Below, piece after piece: positions 61,401 to 64,000 of a stretch of DNA of 64,000 nucleotides (position 1 is its first letter; each line of letters starts with the position of its first letter). The position numbers and the translations under genes were made by a program. The DNA is from Embiotoca jacksoni (taxonomy: Eukaryota; Chordata; Actinopteri; Embiotocidae). The DNA lies in contig JAKOON010000007.1 of NCBI GenBank assembly GCA_022577435.1, positions 9,494,926 through 9,558,925 on the forward strand, read 5' to 3'. Below the pieces are notes generated by a model that was not told the origin of the DNA, did not search any database, and worked only from the letters and a program-made list of their open reading frames with translations.

Positions 61401-63518
61401 GAGCGATGACAGCCGCAACAACCGCATGAGCTGCACTGTCAATCTTCTGGTAAGTCCCACCTTCTTTGAAAGCATCAGACAGCTGTCAGAGTTGCCCTTG
61501 CCTCGCTTTTGAAAGTCTTGTAGGCGTCATAAGCTTTCTCAGTCACCTCCTATACAGCACATGTAAGGTGTTTAAGTGGGCCTCCAAAAAGAGCTCTAAA
61601 CAGTGGAAATAAAGGACTAATTTAGAAGTTGTGTCGTACAATTTCACCATGTCTTTCCTCCACATAAATGTCATCATTGTTTGTTTTCTTTATGCTTTAC
61701 CGATGCTTGCTGAATCTATCAAAATCTCTCATCTTTTGTGAATCTGTATGTGTCATGATTGATTTGCATTTACTGACAATAACCTTGTGATTGTTGGTCT
61801 GTGCTTTGTAGCTCAAATATAGAACCCCACAGCAAAGAGTTGCTGATTTCAGACACACACATCAAACCACACACATCAATAAACCCATTATTAATTGAGA
61901 GACTAATGTCAGAAGAGACCAGTAAGTAAGTTTGTTTTACACGGATCTCTGTGTGTAATCTCATCTATACCAAAAGAGCCAAACTAATTGAAGAGTTTAT
62001 TATGAAACTCAAATTTTATGTCTAGTCTCTCGTGCCGAGGTCCCTCTATTCTTTTTCCACACTTAATTTGTGTGCTGATTGATCTGAAGGAAAAGATTCA
62101 TCATTGTGTCTGGTCTCCGGCTGTTTGCAGAGGGTTGCATCAGCTCTTGTCTGTTTCACATCTTTTCTCTTATATGATCTCCTAATCAGATTCTCCCCCC
62201 ACAGCATTCTCAGGTTTTAGTAATAGGATCCCATCTACCTACCATGCGGTCGTCTCCACAGCAGATTAAATCGCATGATTCCTCCTTCCAACTCTGTCTT
62301 TCGTTTCCTTGCATCTTTCAACTTTTAGGCATTTCTGAGATGTAAACACCGAGAGGGATCAGTTAACAATAAATGGATGTGTCTGTTTTATAATGTGGGT
62401 TTTTTTTTTAACCCCAACGGCTGCTGGCACAAGGCAGAGGTGTTTAGCTTTGTAGTCTGTGGCTGCTGCCCAATAGCTATTCTATTTCATGTGTTTGGCC
62501 AGAGCTGAAAAATCCTTTCTGCAGGTAAGCAGGTGCTAGTCCACTCCGCTATCCATGCCCCTCAGGCTAAGTACACTCAGGACTTATACACACACAAACA
62601 ATCACATTCGTTTTTGTTGTACTTCCTTATCTAAATGCACTTTCAAAGAAACTCAAATGTACCAGAATTCACTGAAACAGATACATCGCGCTGGCTGAAG
62701 CGAACTCTGCTAACCTCGATTTAAAGGGTTGCAGCTTTATGATTCCACTTTCAGCTGCTCGCAAGAGCATGTTAGTATCGCAGATATCACTAGTATACAG
62801 TTTACCATGTGTACTGTATGTGGAGAATTTTAAACCGTTGCCACTTGGTATGCTTTGGCATTTAAGAAAGCTGCATGGATGGTGTAGGTCTACTGTAGGT
62901 TGTGTTGTTCAAAAGATGTGTCGACTGCTGCAAGTACAAACATCTGACCTTCTTGATGGGCAGCCCTACAGCAGGAAATTGGCTTACTGAATTTAAATTG
63001 CATTAGTGGCATCAATGATGTATCTTACCCTTGCAGAAATAACTAAAGTAGGTATAAATATATGTTCAGTATGCTTTGGTTTCTCAACAACTCTCACTAT
63101 AATTGAGCCCTTCTTTTCTTTGTATATTTGTGGTTGTGTATACATGTGTATGTGTGTTTGTGTCAATTACTTTTCTGTGTTATTTTGTGGTGGTGATGGG
63201 AGGTGGAGTAAATATCAGTTTGTTCCACTCCTCTGTTCTCTGTAGATGCCATTAAACTTCATTAAACTGGGAGTTTGTGCAGTTCAGATAACAAACGCAC
63301 ATGTCCACACTCCCACACATGTATAAACAGTATAACACACATAAAGGGGGCACACAGCCATTTGGAAGAACACTCTGCAACACCAATACAAAATTACAAA
63401 TTTACAGTGCTTCAAAATTATTTTAAATATCTCACACACACACCACACTAACTTAATCTCTCATTGTGCTTTTGCAGAACTTTTACAAGGACATCAATCG
63501 TGAAGGGATGTACATCAG
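3592..63518 (+). CDS. dock2: dock2 (dedicator of cytokinesis 2), partial gene, 14 internal coding exons
   Basis: DOCK2 is a cytoplasmic guanine-nucleotide exchange factor that activates Rac in haematopoietic cells. It works with ELMO1, reaches membranes through DHR-1 and catalyses exchange through DHR-2 (family knowledge). Fourteen exons with GT-AG borders join in frame (109, 71, 107, 143, 96, 99, 95, 79, 101, 59, 149, 86, 157 and 41 nt; 1392 nt in all). Recognisable blocks include FESINNLMK, VAALKYLPTVLHDVE, LWNNYFHLAVAF, KYGDMRRLIGF, VGPILEMTLIP, FENEIILKLDHEVEGG and NRMSCTVNLLNFYKD. These belong to the helical scaffold between DHR-1 and DHR-2 and to the first residues of DHR-2. DOCK1 and DOCK5 are close paralogues. 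CAAEKPT, LVKGLL and NLLNFYKD look most like DOCK2, and the nested insyn2b supports this. The listed span includes introns; start, stop, DHR-1 and the catalytic core are outside the window. Confidence 0.9.
4061..4131 (+). CDS. dock2: dock2 exon B
   Basis: Acceptor ctgtcaccag, donor AG|gtaagc. It encodes VAALKYLPTVLHDVEKVFDA then KLL plus two bases of a split Ser codon. A 90-bp (CA)n tract begins about 20 bp into the following intron. Confidence 0.93.
4132..6062. other. dock2 intron B-C
   Basis: It holds the 90-bp (CA)n and a poly-T run near 4660-4678. Otherwise it is unremarkable sequence with no supported gene. Confidence 0.75.
4152..4241. repeat. (CA)n microsatellite, 90 bp
   Basis: Perfect CA run about 20 bp downstream of the dock2 exon B donor. 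Confidence 0.97.
6063..6169 (+). CDS. dock2: dock2 exon C
   Basis: Acceptor ctctacacag; the first T completes Ser (AG|T). It encodes QLLYDFYSCIPPEKLQKTK then VGSMTEIVSSKLFQKQ. Donor G|gtgtgt splits a Glu codon that resumes at 21310, across a 15.1-kb intron. Confidence 0.93.
9293..9330. repeat. (GTT)n microsatellite
   Basis: About 12 perfect GTT units preceded by a short TG run. Confidence 0.97.
11279..11337. repeat. (CTCCT)n microsatellite
   Basis: About 11-12 perfect pentanucleotide units. Confidence 0.97.
14590..14644. repeat. (TG)n with CG interruptions at its 3' end
   Basis: TG run that turns into gcgtgtgcgtgtgcgtgcg, an alternating purine-pyrimidine stretch. Confidence 0.95.
15062..15107. 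repeat. (TA)n microsatellite
   Basis: About 23 perfect TA units, directly beside a Tc1-like relic. Confidence 0.96.
15115..15395 (-). mobile_element. Decayed Tc1-like relic (3' half of transposase)
   Basis: The minus strand near 15196-15235 still reads PPQTADLNTIES, a degraded form of the PPQSPDLNIIE motif with the catalytic Glu. The downstream text (tgttgagatcagcggtctgt, gaagatagttcttagagatt, catttgggaccgatcccctg) follows the layout of a common fish Tc1 family. It has frameshifts and no ends I can recognise. It abuts the (TA)n tract at 15062-15107. Confidence 0.7.
15757..16080. mobile_element. Possible decayed DNA transposon or MITE
   Basis: The start gggcatattcataaagattc and the internal inverted partner attcacaaaatatcttggcc resemble the ends of PIF/Harbinger-like non-autonomous elements that begin ggggcgtattcacaaag. 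Sequence to about 16700 may belong to the same element, but no transposase motif was recognised. Confidence 0.3.
20440..20670 (+). repeat. Dispersed fish repeat fragment with atatctcaaaaatgc / aatttgggacaaacactcac core
   Basis: The string of segments ggcattatgtttttgggttg, tatacgatatctcaaaaatg, caaatttgggacaaacactc, gatgaactgatgagatttgt and aggtcaaaggtcactatcac recalls a repeat seen in many fish and invertebrate genomes. It has no coding potential. Boundaries are approximate. It contains a perfect AGGTCA-A-AGGTCA element at 20619-20631. Confidence 0.55.
21310..21452 (+). CDS. dock2: dock2 exon D
   Basis: Acceptor gttcccacag, donor GTG|gtgaga. It encodes ECRDVLLPMMLRELSGAL, a variable ASMADGPHDERRN stretch, and SLELLNNILEVLSRENV. 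The ECRD-LLP start and the ILEVLS end are the usual landmarks of this DOCK-A subfamily segment; the middle part varies between paralogues. Confidence 0.92.
23662..23767. repeat. (CA)n microsatellite
   Basis: Imperfect CA-rich lead-in followed by an uninterrupted CA run from about 23703. Confidence 0.96.
23884..23967. repeat. (TG)n microsatellite, 84 bp
   Basis: Perfect run of about 42 units, complementary to the CA tract 116 bp upstream. Confidence 0.97.
25501..25596 (+). CDS. dock2: dock2 exon E
   Basis: Acceptor gtttgtctcag after a long C/T tract, donor ATC|gtaagt. It has 32 codons, phase 0 at both ends, reading GETFQHIQDIVVSLLRIINT then TVITMGREHPLI. This exon precedes the 32.5-kb intron that hosts insyn2b and the intact Tc1 element. 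Confidence 0.92.
25597..27325. other. Start of dock2 intron E-F, before the Tc1 element
   Basis: It contains the 320-bp inverted-repeat element at 26326-26645. Otherwise nothing recognisable. Confidence 0.7.
26326..26645. mobile_element. 320-bp MITE-like element with terminal inverted repeats
   Basis: The left end tgtgtctcaattcatgtact is mirrored by the right end, which reads agtacgtgaattgagacaca. About 15 outer bases match with one mismatch and the match continues imperfectly inwards. There is no coding capacity. Size and ends fit a non-autonomous DNA transposon, possibly hAT-related. I could not find a convincing target duplication, so the superfamily is unassigned. Confidence 0.65.
27412..27417 (-). 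terminator. Polyadenylation signal AATAAA in the left inverted repeat
   Basis: AATAAA on the minus strand lies about 125 bp beyond the transposase stop codon; a second one is at 27487-27492. Either could end the transposase mRNA, or an insyn2b transcript reading into the element. Confidence 0.4.
27541..28581 (-). CDS. Tc1/mariner transposase, full length, DD34E
   Basis: A 346-residue cut-and-paste transposase that binds the element ends and inserts at TA. An N-terminal paired-like helix-turn-helix region (about 10-115) includes SKELRDRIVARHRSGQG and a GRP hook (LPRPGRPAKLS, 62-71). The catalytic domain shows D159 (WSDETKIE), a Gly box (VKHGGGSIMLWGCFS, 191-205), D250 (QQDNDPKHTA) and E285 (SPDLNPIEHLW). 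Exactly 34 residues separate D250 and E285. No stop or frameshift interrupts the frame, and the length is normal for the family (about 340). A second in-frame Met (residue 8, MRSKELSKEL) could be the real start. The gene is antisense to dock2 and co-oriented with insyn2b. Confidence 0.95.
   Translation of the reverse strand: MSEQMRIMRSKELSKELRDRIVARHRSGQGYKIISAALKVPKSTVASIILKWKKFGTTRTLPRPGRPAKLSNRGRRALVREVKKNPKITVAELQRCSREMGESSTKSTITAALHQSGLYGRVARRKPLLSARHMKARIEFAKKHMKDSQTMRNKILWSDETKIELFGINSKRYVWRKPGTAHHLPNTIPTVKHGGGSIMLWGCFSAAGTGRLVAIKGKMNVAKYRDILEENLFQSALDLRLGRRFTFQQDNDPKHTAKITKEWLRNNSVTILDWPSQSPDLNPIEHLWRDLKMAVHQRSPSNLTELERICKEEWQRIPKSRCEKLVASFPRRLMAVLAQKGASTQY
28601..28608 (-). promoter_or_regulatory. 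TATA box of the Tc1-like transposase
   Basis: On the minus strand TATATAAG lies about 20 bp upstream of the transposase ATG at 28581, so any transcript starting about 25-30 bp downstream of this box would begin very near or just past that ATG. This makes the downstream Met (residue 8) a reasonable alternative start. It was judged by motif and position only. Confidence 0.5.
28958..29716 (-). other. Probable insyn2b 3' UTR region
   Basis: This 759-bp stretch between the insyn2b stop and the Tc1 element should hold 3' UTR, by position. I found no AATAAA on the minus strand here, so the mRNA may end at a variant signal or inside the transposon. Confidence 0.4.
29717..29900 (-). CDS. insyn2b: insyn2b coding exon 3 (C-terminus)
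   Basis: Acceptor cgttctctctccag; AG|T gives Ser. It reads VEHDFRQQEGRFQGVVEALE, a Pro/Ser/Thr-rich linker, then ARVKKLRKKCFWWL and TAA at 29719-29717. The basic stretch followed by Trp-Trp-Leu is a distinctive family ending. Confidence 0.88.
29717..39554 (-). CDS. insyn2b: insyn2b (FAM196B), complete three-exon coding region nested antisense in a dock2 intron
   Basis: INSYN2 proteins (formerly FAM196) are neuronal; the family is named for inhibitory postsynaptic sites. Exons 39554-37996, 34710-34636 and 29900-29717 join as 1559+75+184 nt, giving 605 residues and a TAA stop. Exon 1 holds a GVQTSPRL motif near residue 34, a long Ser/Thr/His/Gln-rich region, and a conserved helical block LLSNQEKIKVLLNVIQDLEK near residues 492-511. 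Exon 2 adds a Cys motif (CPTCQKTACIIYS). Exon 3 reads VEHDFRQQEGRF and ends in a basic tail, KKLRKKCFWWL. The IKVLLNVIQDLEK, VE-DFRQQEGRF and CFWWL features fit INSYN2B better than INSYN2A, whose C-terminus differs (from memory). The start at 39554 has A at -3 and G at +4. In mammals INSYN2B also lies inside DOCK2 in reverse orientation. The span includes introns; UTRs were not delimited. Confidence 0.88.
29901..34635. other. insyn2b intron 2 (4.7 kb), also dock2 intron
   Basis: It contains purine-rich plus-strand sequence at 30900-31200, a long pyrimidine tract at 31400-31672 and AT-rich unique sequence. No other gene is seen. Confidence 0.75.
31400..31672. repeat. Long (CT)n/(CCCT)n pyrimidine tract
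   Basis: About 270 bp almost wholly C and T on the plus strand (GA on the insyn2b strand), built of CT, CCCT and CTTT units with a few A and G interruptions. Confidence 0.95.
34636..34710 (-). CDS. insyn2b: insyn2b coding exon 2
   Basis: A 75-nt exon found by splice signals and family resemblance: acceptor ttatttctgcag, donor ATATACAG|gtaac. It encodes RSSYRTGQDINNCPTCQKTA then CIIY. Phase 2 on both sides matches exons 1 and 3. The RTGQD--NC-TC---ACIIYS pattern is the conserved cysteine motif of the INSYN2 family. Confidence 0.87.
34861..35130 (+). repeat. Teleost dispersed repeat, near full length
   Basis: It contains the well-known order of segments: cattatctatacctgcttca, ctggggcctgtcccagctga, ggtacaccctgaacac, caatttagaatccccaatta, catgcatgtctttggacagt and gagaaaacccacgcagacac. 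This repeat is common in percomorph and other fish genomes and has no coding capacity. It lies in insyn2b intron 1, antisense to that gene. Confidence 0.75.
37479..37606. repeat. (CA)n microsatellite, about 128 bp
   Basis: CA run with a few interruptions (cgcacattcac, catacac), then a long perfect stretch. Confidence 0.96.
37996..39554 (-). CDS. insyn2b: insyn2b coding exon 1
   Basis: It opens MGRRVADPTNPVPALGVPL and runs open for 519 codons plus two bases. Donor GAAGG|gtgag (37995-37994) fits; the split codon GG|T gives Gly and leads into the RSSYRTGQD block of exon 2. Residues about 85-470 are low complexity, rich in Thr, His, Ser, Gln and Lys. A possible upstream acceptor (ccctttcag, boundary near 39588) suggests the 5' UTR continues in another exon, which I could not place. 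Confidence 0.87.
41241..41309. repeat. (CA)n microsatellite
   Basis: Perfect CA run of about 34 units. Confidence 0.97.
42645..42720. repeat. (CTTT)n microsatellite
   Basis: Two blocks of CTTT units separated by ccctttt. Confidence 0.96.
42831..42890. repeat. (TC)n microsatellite
   Basis: Near-perfect TC run of about 28 units. Confidence 0.96.
44690..44940 (-). mobile_element. Decayed Tc1-like relic, internally deleted
   Basis: It reads ttggtgcaagccgtcttcgc, catcttggagaatttgccac, ctgtggatataggctgtgtc, gtctcttcatgtactgtcag and ctccttgttgctgatagttc in order. These are corrupted landmarks of the same Tc1-like family as the relic at 15.1 kb (minus strand YMKRQK block). The catalytic region is deleted and no frame is open. 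Confidence 0.7.
46847..46935. repeat. (CA)n microsatellite
   Basis: Long perfect CA run with a short caaaaaca break near its end. Confidence 0.96.
47860..48640 (+). pseudogene. Degenerate Tc1-like transposase pseudogene
   Basis: The plus strand carries family motifs in order but with stops and frameshifts. Near 47900-48010 is a helix-turn-helix remnant (LTEGLIMELIDAYKAQKHYQ, then PIPTVRNVIKK). At 48251 MLWTDQVQIEI corresponds to LWSDE-KIE with the catalytic Asp kept. At 48335-48400 there is a VFIMLWGCASASGTG Gly-box remnant, followed by KLKLERDWLE. Near 48572-48635 LECPSQPLDMNIVGYVGRP replaces WPSQSPDLNPIE-LWRDLK. The Glu is lost. It is a different lineage from the intact element and in opposite orientation. 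Terminal repeats were not recognised. Confidence 0.8.
48899..48947. repeat. (CA)n microsatellite
   Basis: Perfect CA run. Confidence 0.96.
49443..49514. repeat. Compound (CA)n-(CATA)n microsatellite
   Basis: CA units, then about six CATA units, then a further CA stretch. Confidence 0.95.
50161..50192. repeat. (TC)n microsatellite
   Basis: Perfect TC run of about 15 units. Confidence 0.95.
50337..50357. repeat. Poly-T run
   Basis: About 20 uninterrupted T. Confidence 0.95.
50615..50650. repeat. (TC)n microsatellite
   Basis: Near-perfect TC run with one TTTC break. Confidence 0.94.
51285..51375. repeat. (GT)n followed by a CG-alternating stretch
   Basis: GT run to about 51350, then ctctcgtgtgcgcgcgcgtg. 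Confidence 0.95.
51771..51892. repeat. (TCTTC)n pentanucleotide array, about 122 bp
   Basis: About 24 units with no visible mismatch until the last one (tcgtc). Confidence 0.97.
52154..52230. repeat. (GT)n microsatellite
   Basis: Perfect GT run of about 38 units. Confidence 0.97.
52596..52690 (-). repeat. Second, short copy of the same teleost dispersed repeat
   Basis: Read on the minus strand it gives ctatccgtccattatttata, ggggggctagagcctatccc and agctcactttgggcg, matching the first third of the copy at 34.9 kb in the opposite orientation. It is truncated. Confidence 0.7.
53099..53133. repeat. (CA)n microsatellite
   Basis: Perfect CA run of about 17 units. Confidence 0.96.
54899..54979. 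repeat. (TG)n microsatellite
   Basis: Perfect TG run of about 40 units. Confidence 0.97.
55830..55875. repeat. (CA)n microsatellite
   Basis: CA run ending in tatatg. Confidence 0.96.
56515..56600 (+). repeat. LINE-like 3' tail ending in (CTAAC)n
   Basis: The short hairpin ttcccctcggggattaataa is followed by agtaactacctaacctaacc and more CTAAC units. A ccctcgggg hairpin and then a short tandem microsatellite is typical of 3' ends of L2/Rex-type retrotransposons in fish. No reverse transcriptase is left. Confidence 0.5.
58075..58173 (+). CDS. dock2: dock2 exon F
   Basis: Acceptor acctttgcag, donor GTG|gtaata. It has 33 codons, reading SRVVACMTAILSQMDDRHYA then TYIETFTGTSDLV. The donor is followed within six bases by an 83-bp (CA)n run, and the whole intron to exon G is only 155 bp. 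Confidence 0.93.
58180..58282. repeat. (CA)n then (CT)n filling dock2 intron F-G
   Basis: CA run from six bases after the exon F donor to 58262, then a short CT run. Together they make up most of the 155-bp intron. Confidence 0.97.
58329..58423 (+). CDS. dock2: dock2 exon G
   Basis: Acceptor cttgtccag, donor AG|gtacca. It encodes DFLMESFLLFKDLIGKHVYP then SDWMAMIMVQN and a split Arg. The DFLME-F--FKDLIGK block is highly conserved in DOCK1/2/5. Confidence 0.94.
58424..59417. other. dock2 intron G-H
   Basis: A 32-bp (CA)n lies just after the donor; the rest is unique sequence with nothing recognised. Confidence 0.8.
58442..58473. repeat. (CA)n just after the dock2 exon G donor
   Basis: About 16 CA units starting some 18 bp after the donor. 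Confidence 0.96.
59418..59496 (+). CDS. dock2: dock2 exon H
   Basis: Acceptor gtccattag; AG|A completes Arg. It encodes VFLRAINTYADTMNQKFLNN then DDFEVQ. Donor CAG|gtaagt. The next intron is only 112 bp. Confidence 0.94.
59609..59709 (+). CDS. dock2: dock2 exon I
   Basis: Acceptor cctgtctag, donor AA|gtgaga splitting a Lys codon. It encodes LWNNYFHLAVAFITQESLQL then QHFSPTKRNKILT. The LWNNYFHLAVAF block is diagnostic of DOCK-A scaffold regions. Confidence 0.95.
60031..60089 (+). CDS. dock2: dock2 exon J
   Basis: Acceptor cattatttcag completes Lys. It is a short 59-nt exon encoding YGDMRRLIGFAIRDIWYKL; donor G|gtaaga splits a Gly codon. Confidence 0.94.
60507..60655 (+). CDS. dock2: dock2 exon K
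   Basis: Acceptor ctatctttcag, donor AAG|gtacat. It encodes (G)SHKICFIPGMVGPILEMT, LIPEEELRRATIPIFFDM and ITCEDTQFGNFHK. The variable CEDTQFGNF stretch lies where DOCK paralogues differ most. Confidence 0.94.
60999..61084 (+). CDS. dock2: dock2 exon L
   Basis: Acceptor acctttgcag is preceded by an uninterrupted run of about 18 T. Donor AT|gtaggc splits an Ile codon. It encodes FENEIILKLDHEVEGGGGDE then RYMQLLET. Confidence 0.94.
61293..61449 (+). CDS. dock2: dock2 exon M
   Basis: Acceptor cttgtctgccag; AT|C completes Ile. It encodes LLDCAAEKPTLRPQVQHFVS, LVKGLLIRLLDYRTVMSDD and SRNNRMSCTVNLL. Donor CTG|gtaagt. It reaches the approximate start of lobe A of DHR-2. Confidence 0.94.
61450..63477. 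other. dock2 intron M-N
   Basis: About 2 kb of unique AT-rich sequence; no gene, RNA or mobile element recognised. Confidence 0.75.
63478..63518 (+). CDS. dock2: dock2 exon N (last in window)
   Basis: A 41-nt exon: acceptor gcttttgcag, donor AG|gtattt. It encodes NFYKDINREGMYI plus a split Arg. The family continues with a YLYKL-type stretch, so the next exon should lie just beyond 64000. Confidence 0.9.
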
Positions 63519-63590
63519 GTATTTAAATGCTGACTCTGACATGAAATATGTTTAAATGGAGTATGTCTGTGTTGTATGAGCATGTATGCA

Positions 63591-63680
<90 letters not shown>

Positions 63681-64000
63681 TGTGTGTGGCTTCATAATCT
63701 GACAAGGGATTATATGAGTTCCACTGAATTAATGTCACAATCCACTGGATCAGCCCTGGGTCTGACTGGAGGGAGAACAGGGAGACATGATGAGCAGCAG
63801 GGAGGGAGAGGCGGAGAGACAGAGAAGAACAGGTTTTTGCAGGAGAAAGAGACAGGAAAAGAGGGAAAGTAGATCCCACGCTGCATTTCTGGTTACGGCT
63901 TTTAGACATGTTAATTATCTAAATGTGCAAATATAAAGCTCAAGTCAGTGGTTGATCAGCTGCCTCCATCAGCTTTGTGGAGAATGCAGCAACATTTTAC
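63519..64000. other. dock2 intron after exon N (runs off the window)
   Basis: It contains a (TG)n tract at 63593-63688 followed by purine-rich sequence. No exon is seen before the window ends. Confidence 0.75.
63593..63688. repeat. (TG)n microsatellite
   Basis: TG run of over 40 units with one TT break. Confidence 0.97.

Noticed and set aside
3592..63518. Assignment of the host gene to dock1 or dock5
   Set aside because: Both are close, but residues in exons K-N (KLDHEVEGG, CAAE, LVKGLL, NLLNFYKD) and the INSYN2B-type nested gene fit DOCK2 better. An alignment to all three paralogues would settle it.

Overview
This window is a piece of a teleost fish nuclear genome. The evidence is GT-AG introns, a vertebrate DOCK-family gene, very dense (CA)n/(TG)n microsatellites, several Tc1/mariner-type transposons and other fish-type dispersed repeats. 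Nothing in it looks bacterial, organellar or viral.

Almost the whole window is the middle of one plus-strand gene, dock2 (dedicator of cytokinesis 2, a Rac-activating exchange factor of leukocytes). Fourteen coding exons can be placed between 3592 and 63518. They splice in frame through matching phases into 1392 nt (464 codons). They cover the helical scaffold after the membrane-binding DHR-1 domain and run up to the beginning of the catalytic DHR-2 domain. The 5' and 3' parts of the gene lie outside the window. The assignment to DOCK2 rather than DOCK1 or DOCK5 rests on residue patterns remembered for the family, and on the identity of the nested gene.

The exons are unevenly spread. Three lie at 3.6-6.2 kb, two at 21.3 and 25.5 kb, and nine are packed into 58.1-63.5 kb. 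The 32.5-kb intron between 25597 and 58074 contains a second, complete coding region on the opposite strand. This is insyn2b (formerly FAM196B, inhibitory synaptic factor 2 family), with three coding exons (39554-37996, 34710-34636, 29900-29717) that join in frame to a 605-residue protein ending KKCFWWL. The same intron carries, 760 bp downstream of the insyn2b stop, an apparently intact Tc1-like transposon (27326-28957). It has 216-bp inverted repeats, a TA target duplication and an uninterrupted 346-residue DD34E transposase.

The remaining introns hold three decayed Tc1-like relics, a 320-bp inverted-repeat MITE, two oppositely oriented copies of a common fish dispersed repeat, a LINE-like 3' tail, a further dispersed repeat containing a perfect DR1 nuclear-receptor motif, and about thirty simple-sequence tracts. 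I see no CRISPR, tRNA, rRNA or unknown multi-gene system. The most notable items are the antisense nested gene, the intact transposon, and the CA tracts sitting just downstream of dock2 splice donors.
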